Source of the DNA: Spirochaeta lutea
GTDB taxonomy: Bacteria > Spirochaetota > Spirochaetia > DSM-27196 > Salinispiraceae
Assembly: GCF_000758165.1 (NCBI RefSeq)
Contig: NZ_JNUP01000063.1
Span: 1-46,512 of the forward strand
Length of the DNA stretch: 46,512 nucleotides
Direction of reading: 5' to 3'
Both the position numbers and the translations under genes were made by a program. The notes below the pieces were generated by a model. The model was given only the letters and a program-made list of their open reading frames with translations. It searched no databases and was not told the origin of the DNA. This document shows, piece by piece, positions 1 to 8,432 of this stretch. Position 1 is the stretch's first letter, and each line of letters starts with the position of its first letter.

Positions 1-198
1 GGTGATACCCGCACCCGGGCCGAACACATGGGCCTGAGCCGGGAGCGGCTGACAGCAATCATCCGGGAGCTGTGGGGGCGGCGGCCGTTTCGGGGTAAGC
101 TGTCTCTCTGGACGGAGGAATTGAGGACCTGGAATATGAAGTGGCGCAACCCCGGGGTGGACTTCGGGACCTACGTGCCGAAGTACATTTCGGCGTGA
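1..198 (+). CDS. 3' end of an unidentified protein (partial)
   Basis: An open frame runs from the window edge to a TGA at 196-198 and gives 65 residues. The peptide has a helix-turn-helix-like stretch (HMGLSRERLTAIIREL) followed by a Trp- and Arg-rich tail ending in YVPKYISA. Codon use resembles the neighbouring genes. I do not recognise the family. Two copies of the terminal sequence of the dispersed palindromic element lie 37-90 bp downstream, so this could be the tail of a related mobile-element gene, but that is only a guess from position. The start lies outside the window. Confidence 0.4.
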   Translation, partial: GDTRTRAEHMGLSRERLTAIIRELWGRRPFRGKLSLWTEELRTWNMKWRNPGVDFGTYVPKYISA

Positions 199-234
199 TG
201 AGGTGGGTGTGCGCTGGGGGTTTCTGAGGCACAA

Positions 235-287
235 AAAAGTTACAGGCTTTTGCGCACTACATAAAAGTTACAGGCTTTTGAGCGCTA
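235..287. repeat. Two tandem isolated ends of the dispersed palindromic element
   Basis: Two 25-bp units at 235-259 and 263-287 both read AAAAGTTACAGGCTTTTG and end in GCGCACTA or GCGCTA. This matches the right terminus of the full-length elements (GTTACAACCTTTTGCGCACTA) with two central changes (ACAGGC for ACAACC). They repeat with a 28-bp period and lie between the partial gene at the window start and the 3' end of the WYL regulator gene. No full element is attached. Confidence 0.7.
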
Positions 288-297
288 AAGGAGGGCA

Positions 298-1245
298 TCA
301 GAGAGGGACTTTGTACCTGGCCGCGATATCTTCTGCGGCCCGGCGGATCGTGTCGCGTAAATGATTGGGCTTCAACACCTCCACGAACTGTCCGAAGGAC
401 AGGATGTAGGCATAGAGACTGCCGTCCTCGGGCATTCTGGTGGTTACCACCATGCTGCCGTCGGGTTGGATATTCCGGGTTTCCTCAGGATAGTATTCTT
501 CCACCAGGGGAATCATCTCTGGGAGAAACCGTAGATGGAGGTCGACCATGACACCTGTTCCGGACCATAGGGGATTCTCGGCGATGTAGGCCTCCAGGGG
601 CTTTTCCCGGCGCCGGAACTGTTCGGGAAGCACCATCGGATCCTTTATCCGGGATATCCGGAAGAGCCGGAAGTCCTTACGGAGCCGGCAAAATCCGTAG
701 AGGTACCAGGCCCGCCACCGGAAGGCAATGGTCATGGGTTCGATGATCCGCCGGGTAGTCTCCAGTTTGTTACTGGTGTAGCCGAATTCGATGAGGTGCT
801 GGCGGTCCACGGCGTCCTTCACAATGCGAAAAACCTCCCGGGAACGGGGATCTCCCCCGAGCATGGAGAAATCAATGGAGAGTTTTTCCGTGCGCTGGGA
901 TAGGATATCCCCGGTTTGCACGGGCACCAGAGACCGCATCTTCTCCAGAGTGTCGCTAACGGTCTTGTCCGACAGGGTGTCGCTCACCCCCTGCAACGCC
1001 GTGAGAATGTTAAAAAAATCATCCGTGGTAAGCAGCTGGCGGTCCATTTTATACGAGTTCATAATACCGTAACCCCCGGCTGATCCCTGGAGGGCGTAAA
1101 TCGGAATGCCCGCAAGGTCGATGGTCTCCAGGTCACGCTGAATGGTTCTGACAGATACACCGTAGCGTTTGGCCAGGGTATTGGCGCTTACCAGTTCATG
1201 GTTGAGCAGGTACACGATGATGGATAACAGGCGGTCAATCTTCAT
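298..1245 (-). CDS. WYL-domain transcriptional regulator (YafY-like)
   Basis: The protein has 315 residues from the chosen ATG. The N-terminus (MKIDRLLSIIVYLLN) starts an HTH_11-type winged helix, with the recognition region VSVRTIQRDLETI. The central and C-terminal parts fit a WYL ligand-sensing domain (FRWRAWYLYGFCRLRKDFRLFRISRI) and the C-terminal WCX extension. WYL regulators typically bind small ligands or nucleic acids and act as repressors or activators. A longer frame extends upstream, but this start fits the family and overlaps the end of the upstream synthase gene by 11 bp, which suggests translational coupling. It is the last gene of the 9980-298 operon and could regulate it, although the target is not shown by sequence. 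Confidence 0.85.
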   Translation of the reverse strand: MKIDRLLSIIVYLLNHELVSANTLAKRYGVSVRTIQRDLETIDLAGIPIYALQGSAGGYGIMNSYKMDRQLLTTDDFFNILTALQGVSDTLSDKTVSDTLEKMRSLVPVQTGDILSQRTEKLSIDFSMLGGDPRSREVFRIVKDAVDRQHLIEFGYTSNKLETTRRIIEPMTIAFRWRAWYLYGFCRLRKDFRLFRISRIKDPMVLPEQFRRREKPLEAYIAENPLWSGTGVMVDLHLRFLPEMIPLVEEYYPEETRNIQPDGSMVVTTRMPEDGSLYAYILSFGQFVEVLKPNHLRDTIRRAAEDIAARYKVPL

Positions 1246-4138
1246 GGGGTGTTGTTTCTCCCGGGCCATCAGTTTGGGATTGGAATCCCTTACGTGGAGG
1301 CTGTTTCCACCCTTGTTCTTTGAAGATGTAACGGATGAAACTCCAGACACGGTGCATCCCGAACAGTTGTCGGTACCCGAAATTCTCTATAATGGAAGCG
1401 CCGAGTACCCTGCGGAAGTCTCGGCCTCGAAAATAGAGTACATTCTTATCGGCTACCAGTAGACTCATCATGGAGATGAAGGTACCCAGTCCAACGGACA
1501 CCGCGAACAACAAGGCTAGGGTTGGTAGGTTGGCAATACCGAGTAGAACCGCTAAAAATGCAGCCAGATATCCCCCGGTTTCCAGAAAGGGACCAAGAAG
1601 CTCAAAAATAAAGAAGTAGGGCAGGGAAATCAAACCCGGTACGCCCTGGGGCCGGCGGAGGAGCATATCCTTATGGATCATTAATACCTCCATGAGTCCC
1701 CGGTTCCAGCGGTCGCGCTGAATGAGCAGGGAGGGTAGATGTTCCGGCACCTCTGTCCAGCAGTTAGCGGTGTGGACGTATTGCACACGGTGCTTTATTC
1801 CCTTTGAGTACAGGTGTTTGCGCAATCGAACCACTATTTCCATATCTTCTCCGACAGTGTCTAAATGCCGGGGACCAGAGCCGGTCAGGTATCCGCCGAT
1901 TTCTAAGACTGCTTGGCGCTGGAACGCTCCGAAGGCACCGGAAATTATCAGGAGACCGTTTATCCCTGCCCAACCCATCCTGCCGATAATAAAGGCTCGT
2001 AGGTACTCCATGGTTTGGATGAGAGCCAGGGGATTCCTTGGAGGGTGGATTTCCCGAATGGATCCTTTGGAAACCAGACAGCCGTTCACCGGGACAATAT
2101 TGCCTCCAATAGCCAGGGTTATTTCGTCCGTATCTAGGGTGGAACGCATGAGGTGCAACAGGGATTTCGGTTCCAGGAGAGAATCCGAGTCTATGCATAC
2201 CACGTAATCTCCCTGAGCCTGAAGAATGCCTGCATTCAGGGAATCTGCCTTGCCGCCGTTGACCTTGTCCACAACCGTAAGATCCTTGGATACCCTGCTT
2301 TTGTACACCCCCATGATGGGTGCAGTAAGTATGGGAATTGATCCCTGGGAAGACCGATCATCCCTGGGTTCCAGGTCAAATTCCTGCTGGAGTACCCCGA
2401 GTGTTCTGTCCTTTGAACCGTCGTTCACTACAATTACTTCAAAATCTGGGTACTCCAGGTTCAACAAGGATTGTACACTCTGTACAATGGTGGTTTCTTC
2501 ATTGTAACCCGGAGCTATGATGCTTACCTTGGGCAGGACACCGGGCTTGGCAAAGAAACCAGACTCCTGCCAGTGGTGAACCCGGTTCTTTTTTGATGCG
2601 CTAACCATGGAAATCACCAAAAAAACCAAATAGCTACCATTTATGGCGAGACTGTACCCGATAAAGGACCGTTGATAGAACACAAGAAAGGCCTCAATAC
2701 CCCCGGTAATGGCCCCCAGGGAAACCAGTAGGGCGAACAGAGCCGGTAGTAAACTCAGTGTCCCCAGTGCCAGTAGTGAGAGAAGAATTCTGTCGGACCA
2801 ACCCAGCCGCTTACGGGAAAGGACCGGTGGTTCGGGATTCCCTGTGATTCCGAGGCTTTCTTTTGCCTTTGGCCTAAGTAGGCGGCGGCAGTCTTGCGCG
2901 AAATCGGGGTCTTCGATCATAGCTTGGGTAATTACATCCTTTAGGCTGAGAACATCCTCTTGGGAAGACAGGCTGTTTATCAGCCGAATGACTGCACTAC
3001 GGCGTTGTCCAGCGATGAGCACCCGAATCAGAAGCGCCAGGTCGGTTTGCTGGTATCCCTGGATTCGTTGGCGTCCATGGAGGAGGATATAGGAGAGTGA
3101 GGGCTCAAGAATTCGGGCGATTCCTATCGCCCGGCGAAATCCTACGTGGCTGGCGTCCCTTGAGGTTTCGGGGATGGGCGCTATAGCCTGGCGGAGCCGG
3201 ACTATAAGCTCAGTAAGCAGGCTTGGATCTCGACGAATATAAGCGGTAAAGGATCCTGCAAGCAGATCGCTAAGCTCTGGAAAACTCAGCCAGCCTTCCA
3301 GGGTCTGCCAAGAGGGTCTGCCTTGGCTCCTCAGCAGGGCCTTGACCCCGATACGCCGCACCTCGGCAGAAAATAACGCCTGGTTGGGTGTTTCTGAAAA
3401 GATCCAGGGATGAAACTGCCCGCACATGAGTGCCGCATTTCGGTGTACCTCACGCGCCGGGTACAGCAGCAGGGGAATGAGATAACTTCGGGCCTCTTCG
3501 GGGGTACAACAGGGTATTCCCACCACCCCTATCCGTTTTGCCAAGGGGGTGGGGGGGATCTGCTGGCGGCGATACCACCGGTAGGCGGTTTGGGGGCAAC
3601 CTTCTAAGAGTCGGGCCAGCCGGGTCTGCCACCGTTCCGGGGCTTGGGAAAACCGCTGGTGAAGGCGATCAATGTCAATACTCTGCATATCTCCTGAATC
3701 AACCAAAACGCTCGTAATCCGTATAAGTAATGACCACGGTCCTTGAGTTTGTTCTACTACCTGTCGAGCTATCCGGACCCGGTCTTGCCGCGGTAGGAGC
3801 ACTAGGAGGGCAGCGGCTTCCCGTGGTCTTGTGTAGCCTCTGGAGTAAAAGAGTTTTTCTATTCTCTGGGTGAATGTGTCGCCCAGGGTTGAAACAGGCA
3901 GCCTGATGTGGTCTCGTATCCGGCTGAGAAATCGATTCCTCCCTTGTTGTGATGGAGAGTATTTGGGCAGGCTACCCAAGTCACGGTTCGCCATAGCCTG
4001 AGCGATCTGGGAAAGTATCCTACTCTGTCGAAGGTAGAGCCCCCGGGATGTTGATTTCGAGATGATTAGTCCTACAAAACCGGCAACATTTAGTACTATG
4101 AAGGAGGCTGTCAGGATGTATTCCAGGGTACTAAACAT
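1235..4138 (-). CDS. Processive family 2 glycosyltransferase with large helical N-terminal region
   Basis: This 967-residue membrane protein is expected to polymerise a polysaccharide from a nucleotide sugar and move it across the inner membrane. One membrane segment at about 8-27 precedes a soluble, Leu/Arg-rich, HEAT-like helical region (about 60-440), two segments (about 450-512), the GT2 catalytic domain (about 535-815) and C-terminal segments (about 838-895). All processive GT2 signatures are present: DGS 573-575, DSDS 650-653, GED 763-765 and QRDRW 807-811. PgaC/NodC-type enzymes are usually 400-450 residues, so the N-terminal half is the unusual part. GGAGG lies 8 nt before the ATG, inside the previous gene, which it overlaps by 8 bp. 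The polymer cannot be told from sequence. Confidence 0.9.
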   Translation of the reverse strand: MFSTLEYILTASFIVLNVAGFVGLIISKSTSRGLYLRQSRILSQIAQAMANRDLGSLPKYSPSQQGRNRFLSRIRDHIRLPVSTLGDTFTQRIEKLFYSRGYTRPREAAALLVLLPRQDRVRIARQVVEQTQGPWSLLIRITSVLVDSGDMQSIDIDRLHQRFSQAPERWQTRLARLLEGCPQTAYRWYRRQQIPPTPLAKRIGVVGIPCCTPEEARSYLIPLLLYPAREVHRNAALMCGQFHPWIFSETPNQALFSAEVRRIGVKALLRSQGRPSWQTLEGWLSFPELSDLLAGSFTAYIRRDPSLLTELIVRLRQAIAPIPETSRDASHVGFRRAIGIARILEPSLSYILLHGRQRIQGYQQTDLALLIRVLIAGQRRSAVIRLINSLSSQEDVLSLKDVITQAMIEDPDFAQDCRRLLRPKAKESLGITGNPEPPVLSRKRLGWSDRILLSLLALGTLSLLPALFALLVSLGAITGGIEAFLVFYQRSFIGYSLAINGSYLVFLVISMVSASKKNRVHHWQESGFFAKPGVLPKVSIIAPGYNEETTIVQSVQSLLNLEYPDFEVIVVNDGSKDRTLGVLQQEFDLEPRDDRSSQGSIPILTAPIMGVYKSRVSKDLTVVDKVNGGKADSLNAGILQAQGDYVVCIDSDSLLEPKSLLHLMRSTLDTDEITLAIGGNIVPVNGCLVSKGSIREIHPPRNPLALIQTMEYLRAFIIGRMGWAGINGLLIISGAFGAFQRQAVLEIGGYLTGSGPRHLDTVGEDMEIVVRLRKHLYSKGIKHRVQYVHTANCWTEVPEHLPSLLIQRDRWNRGLMEVLMIHKDMLLRRPQGVPGLISLPYFFIFELLGPFLETGGYLAAFLAVLLGIANLPTLALLFAVSVGLGTFISMMSLLVADKNVLYFRGRDFRRVLGASIIENFGYRQLFGMHRVWSFIRYIFKEQGWKQPPRKGFQSQTDGPGETTPHED

Positions 4139-5912
4139 GGCTGACGCCTCCGGTCAGGTGGGTAATCAGGCCTGGCAACTCCTCGAGAATCAACGGCTTT
4201 CGGAGGATGGAAAAGATTCCCCGGCGGTGAAGCTCTACAACCACATTCTCTGAAAGTTCGTGGCTCATAAGAATAACCGGTATTCCTGAAGTCTCCGGGC
4301 GGCTCTCTAGGCTGTCATAGAGGGTTATGATGTCAGTACCCGAATGGTACAGCTCGCTGAGAATTATATCGGGTTTAAAGGTCTCAATTTCAGGAATAAT
4401 GGTTTCGGCCCGGAACTCGGTACGGCACTGAAACCCCCGGTTAGTTAGATAGGTGGTGAGCATTCGTGCTACTAGGGATTCTGATTCCAGGATTAATACC
4501 CGGATGGTAACCTCCGACGCCGCAATATCCGCGGTTTCCAGGTCGCCGGTACTGGTTTTGTCCCCACCCTGGCGGATGGCGGATTCGAGTCTGGCAGCTC
4601 CCAGGGTTCGGAGGCTTTGTACCGGATCTCCAGCCCGATGCTGGACCTGAGATGTCTGGATCACCCCGGCTGAACACGTAACTGGCCTGATGAATGCTCC
4701 GGATTCCCTAACCTCCCGCCGGATGGTATCCGCCAACCCTGCAGCCTCAGCCACACCGCAATGGGGAACAAGTAGTCCGCAAACCGGTCCGGCAAGGCGA
4801 AAGACCATGGCCGTTTCGGGTTTCTCGCTCCGTATAATGTGGGCGAAGGACCGAATAGCAGCATTACCTTCCTCATACCCAAGTTGGGAATTAATAGCTG
4901 TGAGATTATCCAGGTGCAACAATATGACTGTACCCTCCTGGGGATGTTCCTCAACAAAGAGGGGAAGGTACTCATTAAAAAATTCCTCATTATACAGCCC
5001 TGTTGCCTCGTCCCGGATTCCCTCGTCCTGGAGTAGGATGAGATCCTCCTGTAATTCAAAATTCTGTTGCTGGAGGATCTGTAACTCCTGAATTACCCGG
5101 TTGAGGTTTTGGCCCTCTCCCACTGCAACCTCCCTGAGTTTGTCAGGCAGGGTTACAGTTTTGACCGTCAGGGTTTCTCGAATTGTAAGGGGATTCGAAT
5201 GCCAGATGCTCCCATAGCGCGGGCACACCCGGTTGATGGTCTGGGGCTCATAATCCCCGGCAGGGGATAGCTGGCACAGGGTATCCACCCAGGATGGATC
5301 GGAAAACTGCTGGGTGTAGGAAGCCAAGCCCGCCTCCGCCCGGGGAACTTTCTGGTTCCTGAGATCCACATCAAAGGGCAGATCCCTGCCCATAGAACCC
5401 ATTGCAGGACCTGAGAACAGGGTGCCCGTGGTTATATCCACCAGGGCTATCAATCCCTGGGAATAGCTGCGGGACAGGAGTATGTGGATTAATCTTCGAC
5501 CCTCGGGAAGTACTATATTCTGGTTGACCCTGCTCAAGTGTCGATATTCTAAAGCCGGTTCATGGAGTAGTACGGAGGTCCGCCAGTGGCAGTACACCTC
5601 TGGCTTTTCCGAACCTCCTCTCAGACGGATCAGCTCATTCAGCCCGCCGGCCGCCCCGGGATCTTGTCCTGTCAGAGCTACCTGCCATTGCCTGATTTTC
5701 TCTGGAATCTCCAGGTGTTCAAAAAGCCGATCCATAGCCTGGGCGATGTCTGGGATCCCGGGGGTTGGGCCCGGATCTATCACCAGGATGGTGGAGCCGT
5801 CTACTACGGCATAGGTATTCACGGGGAGAAAGTCTTCTCTGCTCCATCTTCCAAGCCAAAACACATCATCGGTTATCATCTGAGGGCCGGTTCCTGGTCT
5901 CGAATTATTCAT
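4131..5912 (-). CDS. Degenerate MBL / GGDEF / receiver three-domain protein
   Basis: 593 residues. Residues 12-240 resemble the metallo-beta-lactamase-like domain of flavodiiron proteins (FLPVNTYAVVDGSTILVIDPGP; GTLFSGPAMGS). The expected HxExDH ligand motif reads GQDPGA (82-87), so no metal site is apparent. A coiled linker (about 260-297) leads to a GGDEF-like domain (298-420) whose signature is AGPVC (374-378) instead of GGDEF, so cyclase activity is unlikely. A receiver-like domain (468-588) has Glu520 at the usual phospho-Asp position and an altered acidic pocket, but keeps Ser550 and Lys572. I infer a non-catalytic scaffold or ligand sensor controlling the adjacent synthase. An AAAGGA site precedes the ATG, and the gene overlaps both neighbours by 8 bp. 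Confidence 0.8.
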   Translation of the reverse strand: MNNSRPGTGPQMITDDVFWLGRWSREDFLPVNTYAVVDGSTILVIDPGPTPGIPDIAQAMDRLFEHLEIPEKIRQWQVALTGQDPGAAGGLNELIRLRGGSEKPEVYCHWRTSVLLHEPALEYRHLSRVNQNIVLPEGRRLIHILLSRSYSQGLIALVDITTGTLFSGPAMGSMGRDLPFDVDLRNQKVPRAEAGLASYTQQFSDPSWVDTLCQLSPAGDYEPQTINRVCPRYGSIWHSNPLTIRETLTVKTVTLPDKLREVAVGEGQNLNRVIQELQILQQQNFELQEDLILLQDEGIRDEATGLYNEEFFNEYLPLFVEEHPQEGTVILLHLDNLTAINSQLGYEEGNAAIRSFAHIIRSEKPETAMVFRLAGPVCGLLVPHCGVAEAAGLADTIRREVRESGAFIRPVTCSAGVIQTSQVQHRAGDPVQSLRTLGAARLESAIRQGGDKTSTGDLETADIAASEVTIRVLILESESLVARMLTTYLTNRGFQCRTEFRAETIIPEIETFKPDIILSELYHSGTDIITLYDSLESRPETSGIPVILMSHELSENVVVELHRRGIFSILRKPLILEELPGLITHLTGGVSHV

Positions 5913-8094
5913 GCAATTCCTTTCCCGTAGGGTATCTACGGTTAACCTGGGTGAGTTGCTTTGTCAGTACCAGGCGTTTTTGGGTTGTACCGGATTCCAA
6001 AACTGCGAAGGAACTCGCAAGCTCCTGGATTATGAAGCGTCCGTACCCCCGTTCGTGGTAATGTTCCAGAGGATTTTCCGGTACATCCTGCCAATCGTAG
6101 CTGTCGCCATGATAATCAATACAAATCCACAGGTTGTAATCGTCCCATGCTAAGATCAGGGGTACCTCCTGGGAATCCGGGGACACCGTTTCGTTGTGGT
6201 CGGCAATATTCGTTAACCCCTCATGAGCGGCTAACACAAGTTCTTGAATCGGTTCCTCCTCATCCGGATGGGCTGCTAAAAAAACGGACGCGATGCCTTG
6301 GCGGATATCTGCCAAAGCTGGGAGGGTTCGATCCCATTGAAGGATGGTTTGATCTCTACCCCGGCACTTCTGATCCAATTGAATACAGATCACCGTCACA
6401 TCATCGGTGAATCTTCCGCCGCTGTGCAATAGGGCTTGGTTAGATAGGCCGTGGATTAATTCACGGGGTGTCGGGGGCTGGTGTGTGACGACATCCATAC
6501 GGCTGTGAAGGTACTCCTGGATTCCTCGGGTATCAAAGGGGACGTCAGCCTCGTCATCAGCTTCGGTCAACCCGTCAGAATAGAATACGAGCAGGTCGCC
6601 CGGATTTAGCGGCAGGCTATGATGCCGGTATTCTTGGCTGCCCGAGAAACCGATGGGCATATTTGATCCCTTAATTTGCCAACAGGTAGCCTTCCGGGAA
6701 TCCCAGTAAATGACGGGGGGGTGACCACAATCTACAAAATCTAGGTGGTGGGGGTCTTGATAGAACCGAGCATAGTTTAGGGTTATGAATTGGTTTATTG
6801 CGATTAAATCTGGGGATATGCGGTCATTCAGGGAGTCAATGATCCGCGTAATTCCCGGTAGCATGGAGCTGACGTTCTCCGGGAGTAGGGTAGTACCGCT
6901 CCCTCCCTCCTGGTCAGTCTGAATGAGACCGAGGATGACCCGGTACACCTGGGACCGTGTTGCAGCTCCTAACAGGGACGCGGCAACACCCTTGCCCATA
7001 ACATCTCCGATCATAAGATCCAAGGTTCCTTTCTGACCGGGGATGGCATCATAAAAGTCTCCGTCCACCTCTTTACTCGGGAGGGTCATACCCGCAAGGG
7101 TCAGGTTGCCGTACGTGATATCTTCAAAACCCGATAGAAGCGCCTTTTGAATCCGGGCGCTCAGAAGAATCTCCATATCCCGGGCCTCAACCAACTCTGT
7201 CTCTCTGGCCTTTTCAGCTGTTATATCCTCTACAATGCCGAGGTAGGTGTGTATGTTACCCTGGGAGTCCCGTCTTGGTAAGGTTCGTATCTGAACCCAA
7301 CCCGATTCCTGGGTACGGACCTGGAGGTTCAGGGATATGTCTGTCCCGGCAGATTCGCTGCAGGTTTTTATAAAATCTTGCCGGTCATCGGGATGGATCC
7401 AACCTACCCAGCTCCAGGGGCTTGGATCGGTTATCTGAGGATGAGTTTTTAGAATTCCGGAGGTATAGGATAGAGGATGGGTAAGATCTCGAGAGAGTAT
7501 TATATAATCCTGGCCGAGCTGAGAACTTACCAGTTCCGCGTCCTCGGCCGACAGGATTAGTCCAAGATCCTTCCAGAATTCCTGTATATAGCCGAGCACC
7601 GTATCCAAGATTACCCCGAATACTGCAGCAACCCCATCCCTATGCCCATAGGAATTTTGCCAGTACCCTAAGATTCCCCCTGTACTACCACCCCGAGTGT
7701 GGTGGAGTAAGATCCACTCCCCATCCTCTTCCGGCACCTGCCATCCCAAGCCGTGAGCGAGTTCCTGAAACATTCCTGGGACGGGTGAATCAGTGGAATT
7801 GCGTTCTTCTTCTGATGGAGAGCAGATGATCACCTCACCGGAAAGAACAATGCGCGAAAGAAAGTGGTCCGTTCCCTGAAATCCTATCAGGGGTCTACCA
7901 TTGCCCGGTAGTACGAGGCCCCACTGGGGATTATTCTCTGGATAGGCATAAAGCCCGAGTTGCACACATTGGAGAGCGTTTCCCATCTCCCGTATGAGCT
8001 GATCCATGATCTGAAGGGTTTCCCGCTCCGCTTGGCGGCCCATGATGCTACTGAGTTTCGAGATATTCTGCCAAATCCTACCCGGTGATACCAT
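5905..8094 (-). CDS. RsbU-type PP2C phosphatase fused to RsbW-like kinase domain, with PAS
   Basis: 729 residues. The order is a GAF-like N-terminal region (about 20-175), PAS (about 190-295, ending GIVEDIT), a SpoIIE/PP2C phosphatase (about 325-575) with metal-binding motifs VDGDFYD (343-349), GDVMGKG (363-369), DGLTEA (507-512) and DDVTV (564-568), and a GHKL ATPase of the RsbW type (about 590-715) with N-box HEGLTNIADH (624-633) and glycine motif GYGRFI (683-688). Known relatives dephosphorylate (PP2C) or phosphorylate (RsbW-like) a STAS-domain partner. That partner is encoded directly upstream and overlaps this gene by 17 bp, so this protein may set its phosphorylation state in both directions. 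No strong ribosome-binding site is seen, consistent with coupled translation. Confidence 0.88.
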   Translation of the reverse strand: MVSPGRIWQNISKLSSIMGRQAERETLQIMDQLIREMGNALQCVQLGLYAYPENNPQWGLVLPGNGRPLIGFQGTDHFLSRIVLSGEVIICSPSEEERNSTDSPVPGMFQELAHGLGWQVPEEDGEWILLHHTRGGSTGGILGYWQNSYGHRDGVAAVFGVILDTVLGYIQEFWKDLGLILSAEDAELVSSQLGQDYIILSRDLTHPLSYTSGILKTHPQITDPSPWSWVGWIHPDDRQDFIKTCSESAGTDISLNLQVRTQESGWVQIRTLPRRDSQGNIHTYLGIVEDITAEKARETELVEARDMEILLSARIQKALLSGFEDITYGNLTLAGMTLPSKEVDGDFYDAIPGQKGTLDLMIGDVMGKGVAASLLGAATRSQVYRVILGLIQTDQEGGSGTTLLPENVSSMLPGITRIIDSLNDRISPDLIAINQFITLNYARFYQDPHHLDFVDCGHPPVIYWDSRKATCWQIKGSNMPIGFSGSQEYRHHSLPLNPGDLLVFYSDGLTEADDEADVPFDTRGIQEYLHSRMDVVTHQPPTPRELIHGLSNQALLHSGGRFTDDVTVICIQLDQKCRGRDQTILQWDRTLPALADIRQGIASVFLAAHPDEEEPIQELVLAAHEGLTNIADHNETVSPDSQEVPLILAWDDYNLWICIDYHGDSYDWQDVPENPLEHYHERGYGRFIIQELASSFAVLESGTTQKRLVLTKQLTQVNRRYPTGKELHE

Positions 8095-8428
8095 CCAGGG
8101 CGCTCCTGCGGTCAGTATAGACCGGTGCCATTTGATTCAGCCGGACGATCTTAAAGAGTGTGGCTACTGCACTGCTTTGTGCGGTTACCGCCATACTTCC
8201 CCCAGACTGCTTAACCTGGCGTATGCCCCCGAGAATTTTTCCCAGACCTGAACTGTCAATGAACTGAACCTTTTCCAGATCCAGAAGAAAGGGTTTTCCG
8301 GGGTAGGTTTTTAATGCCTCGGTTATCCCGGCTGTGAGGGTTTGTTGAAACTGAAGAGCGACCGAGGCGTCGATCTGGGATAGTTGTGGTTCTAAAACTA
8401 CAACACCGTTTTGGATTACAATGTTCAT
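8078..8428 (-). CDS. STAS-domain anti-sigma-factor-antagonist-like protein
   Basis: A 116-residue single STAS domain. The SpoIIAA/RsbV signature FIDSSGLGKIL is intact. By alignment with SpoIIAA the phosphorylatable serine is Ser60, in the DSSG sequence at residues 58-61. Such proteins bind a partner (anti-sigma factor or target enzyme) when unphosphorylated. The chosen ATG lies 4 bp after the GH16 gene stop and removes a 12-residue upstream extension that does not fit the family. The gene overlaps the phosphatase/kinase gene. No sigma factor gene occurs in the window, so the output is probably not a locally encoded sigma factor. The nearby synthase or the degenerate three-domain protein are candidate targets. 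Confidence 0.9.
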   Translation of the reverse strand: MNIVIQNGVVVLEPQLSQIDASVALQFQQTLTAGITEALKTYPGKPFLLDLEKVQFIDSSGLGKILGGIRQVKQSGGSMAVTAQSSAVATLFKIVRLNQMAPVYTDRRSALDGITG

Positions 8429-8432
8429 ACAC

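Noticed and set aside
4131-5912. Active diguanylate cyclase
   Set aside because: The GGDEF signature reads AGPVC, so the metal- and substrate-binding residues are absent.
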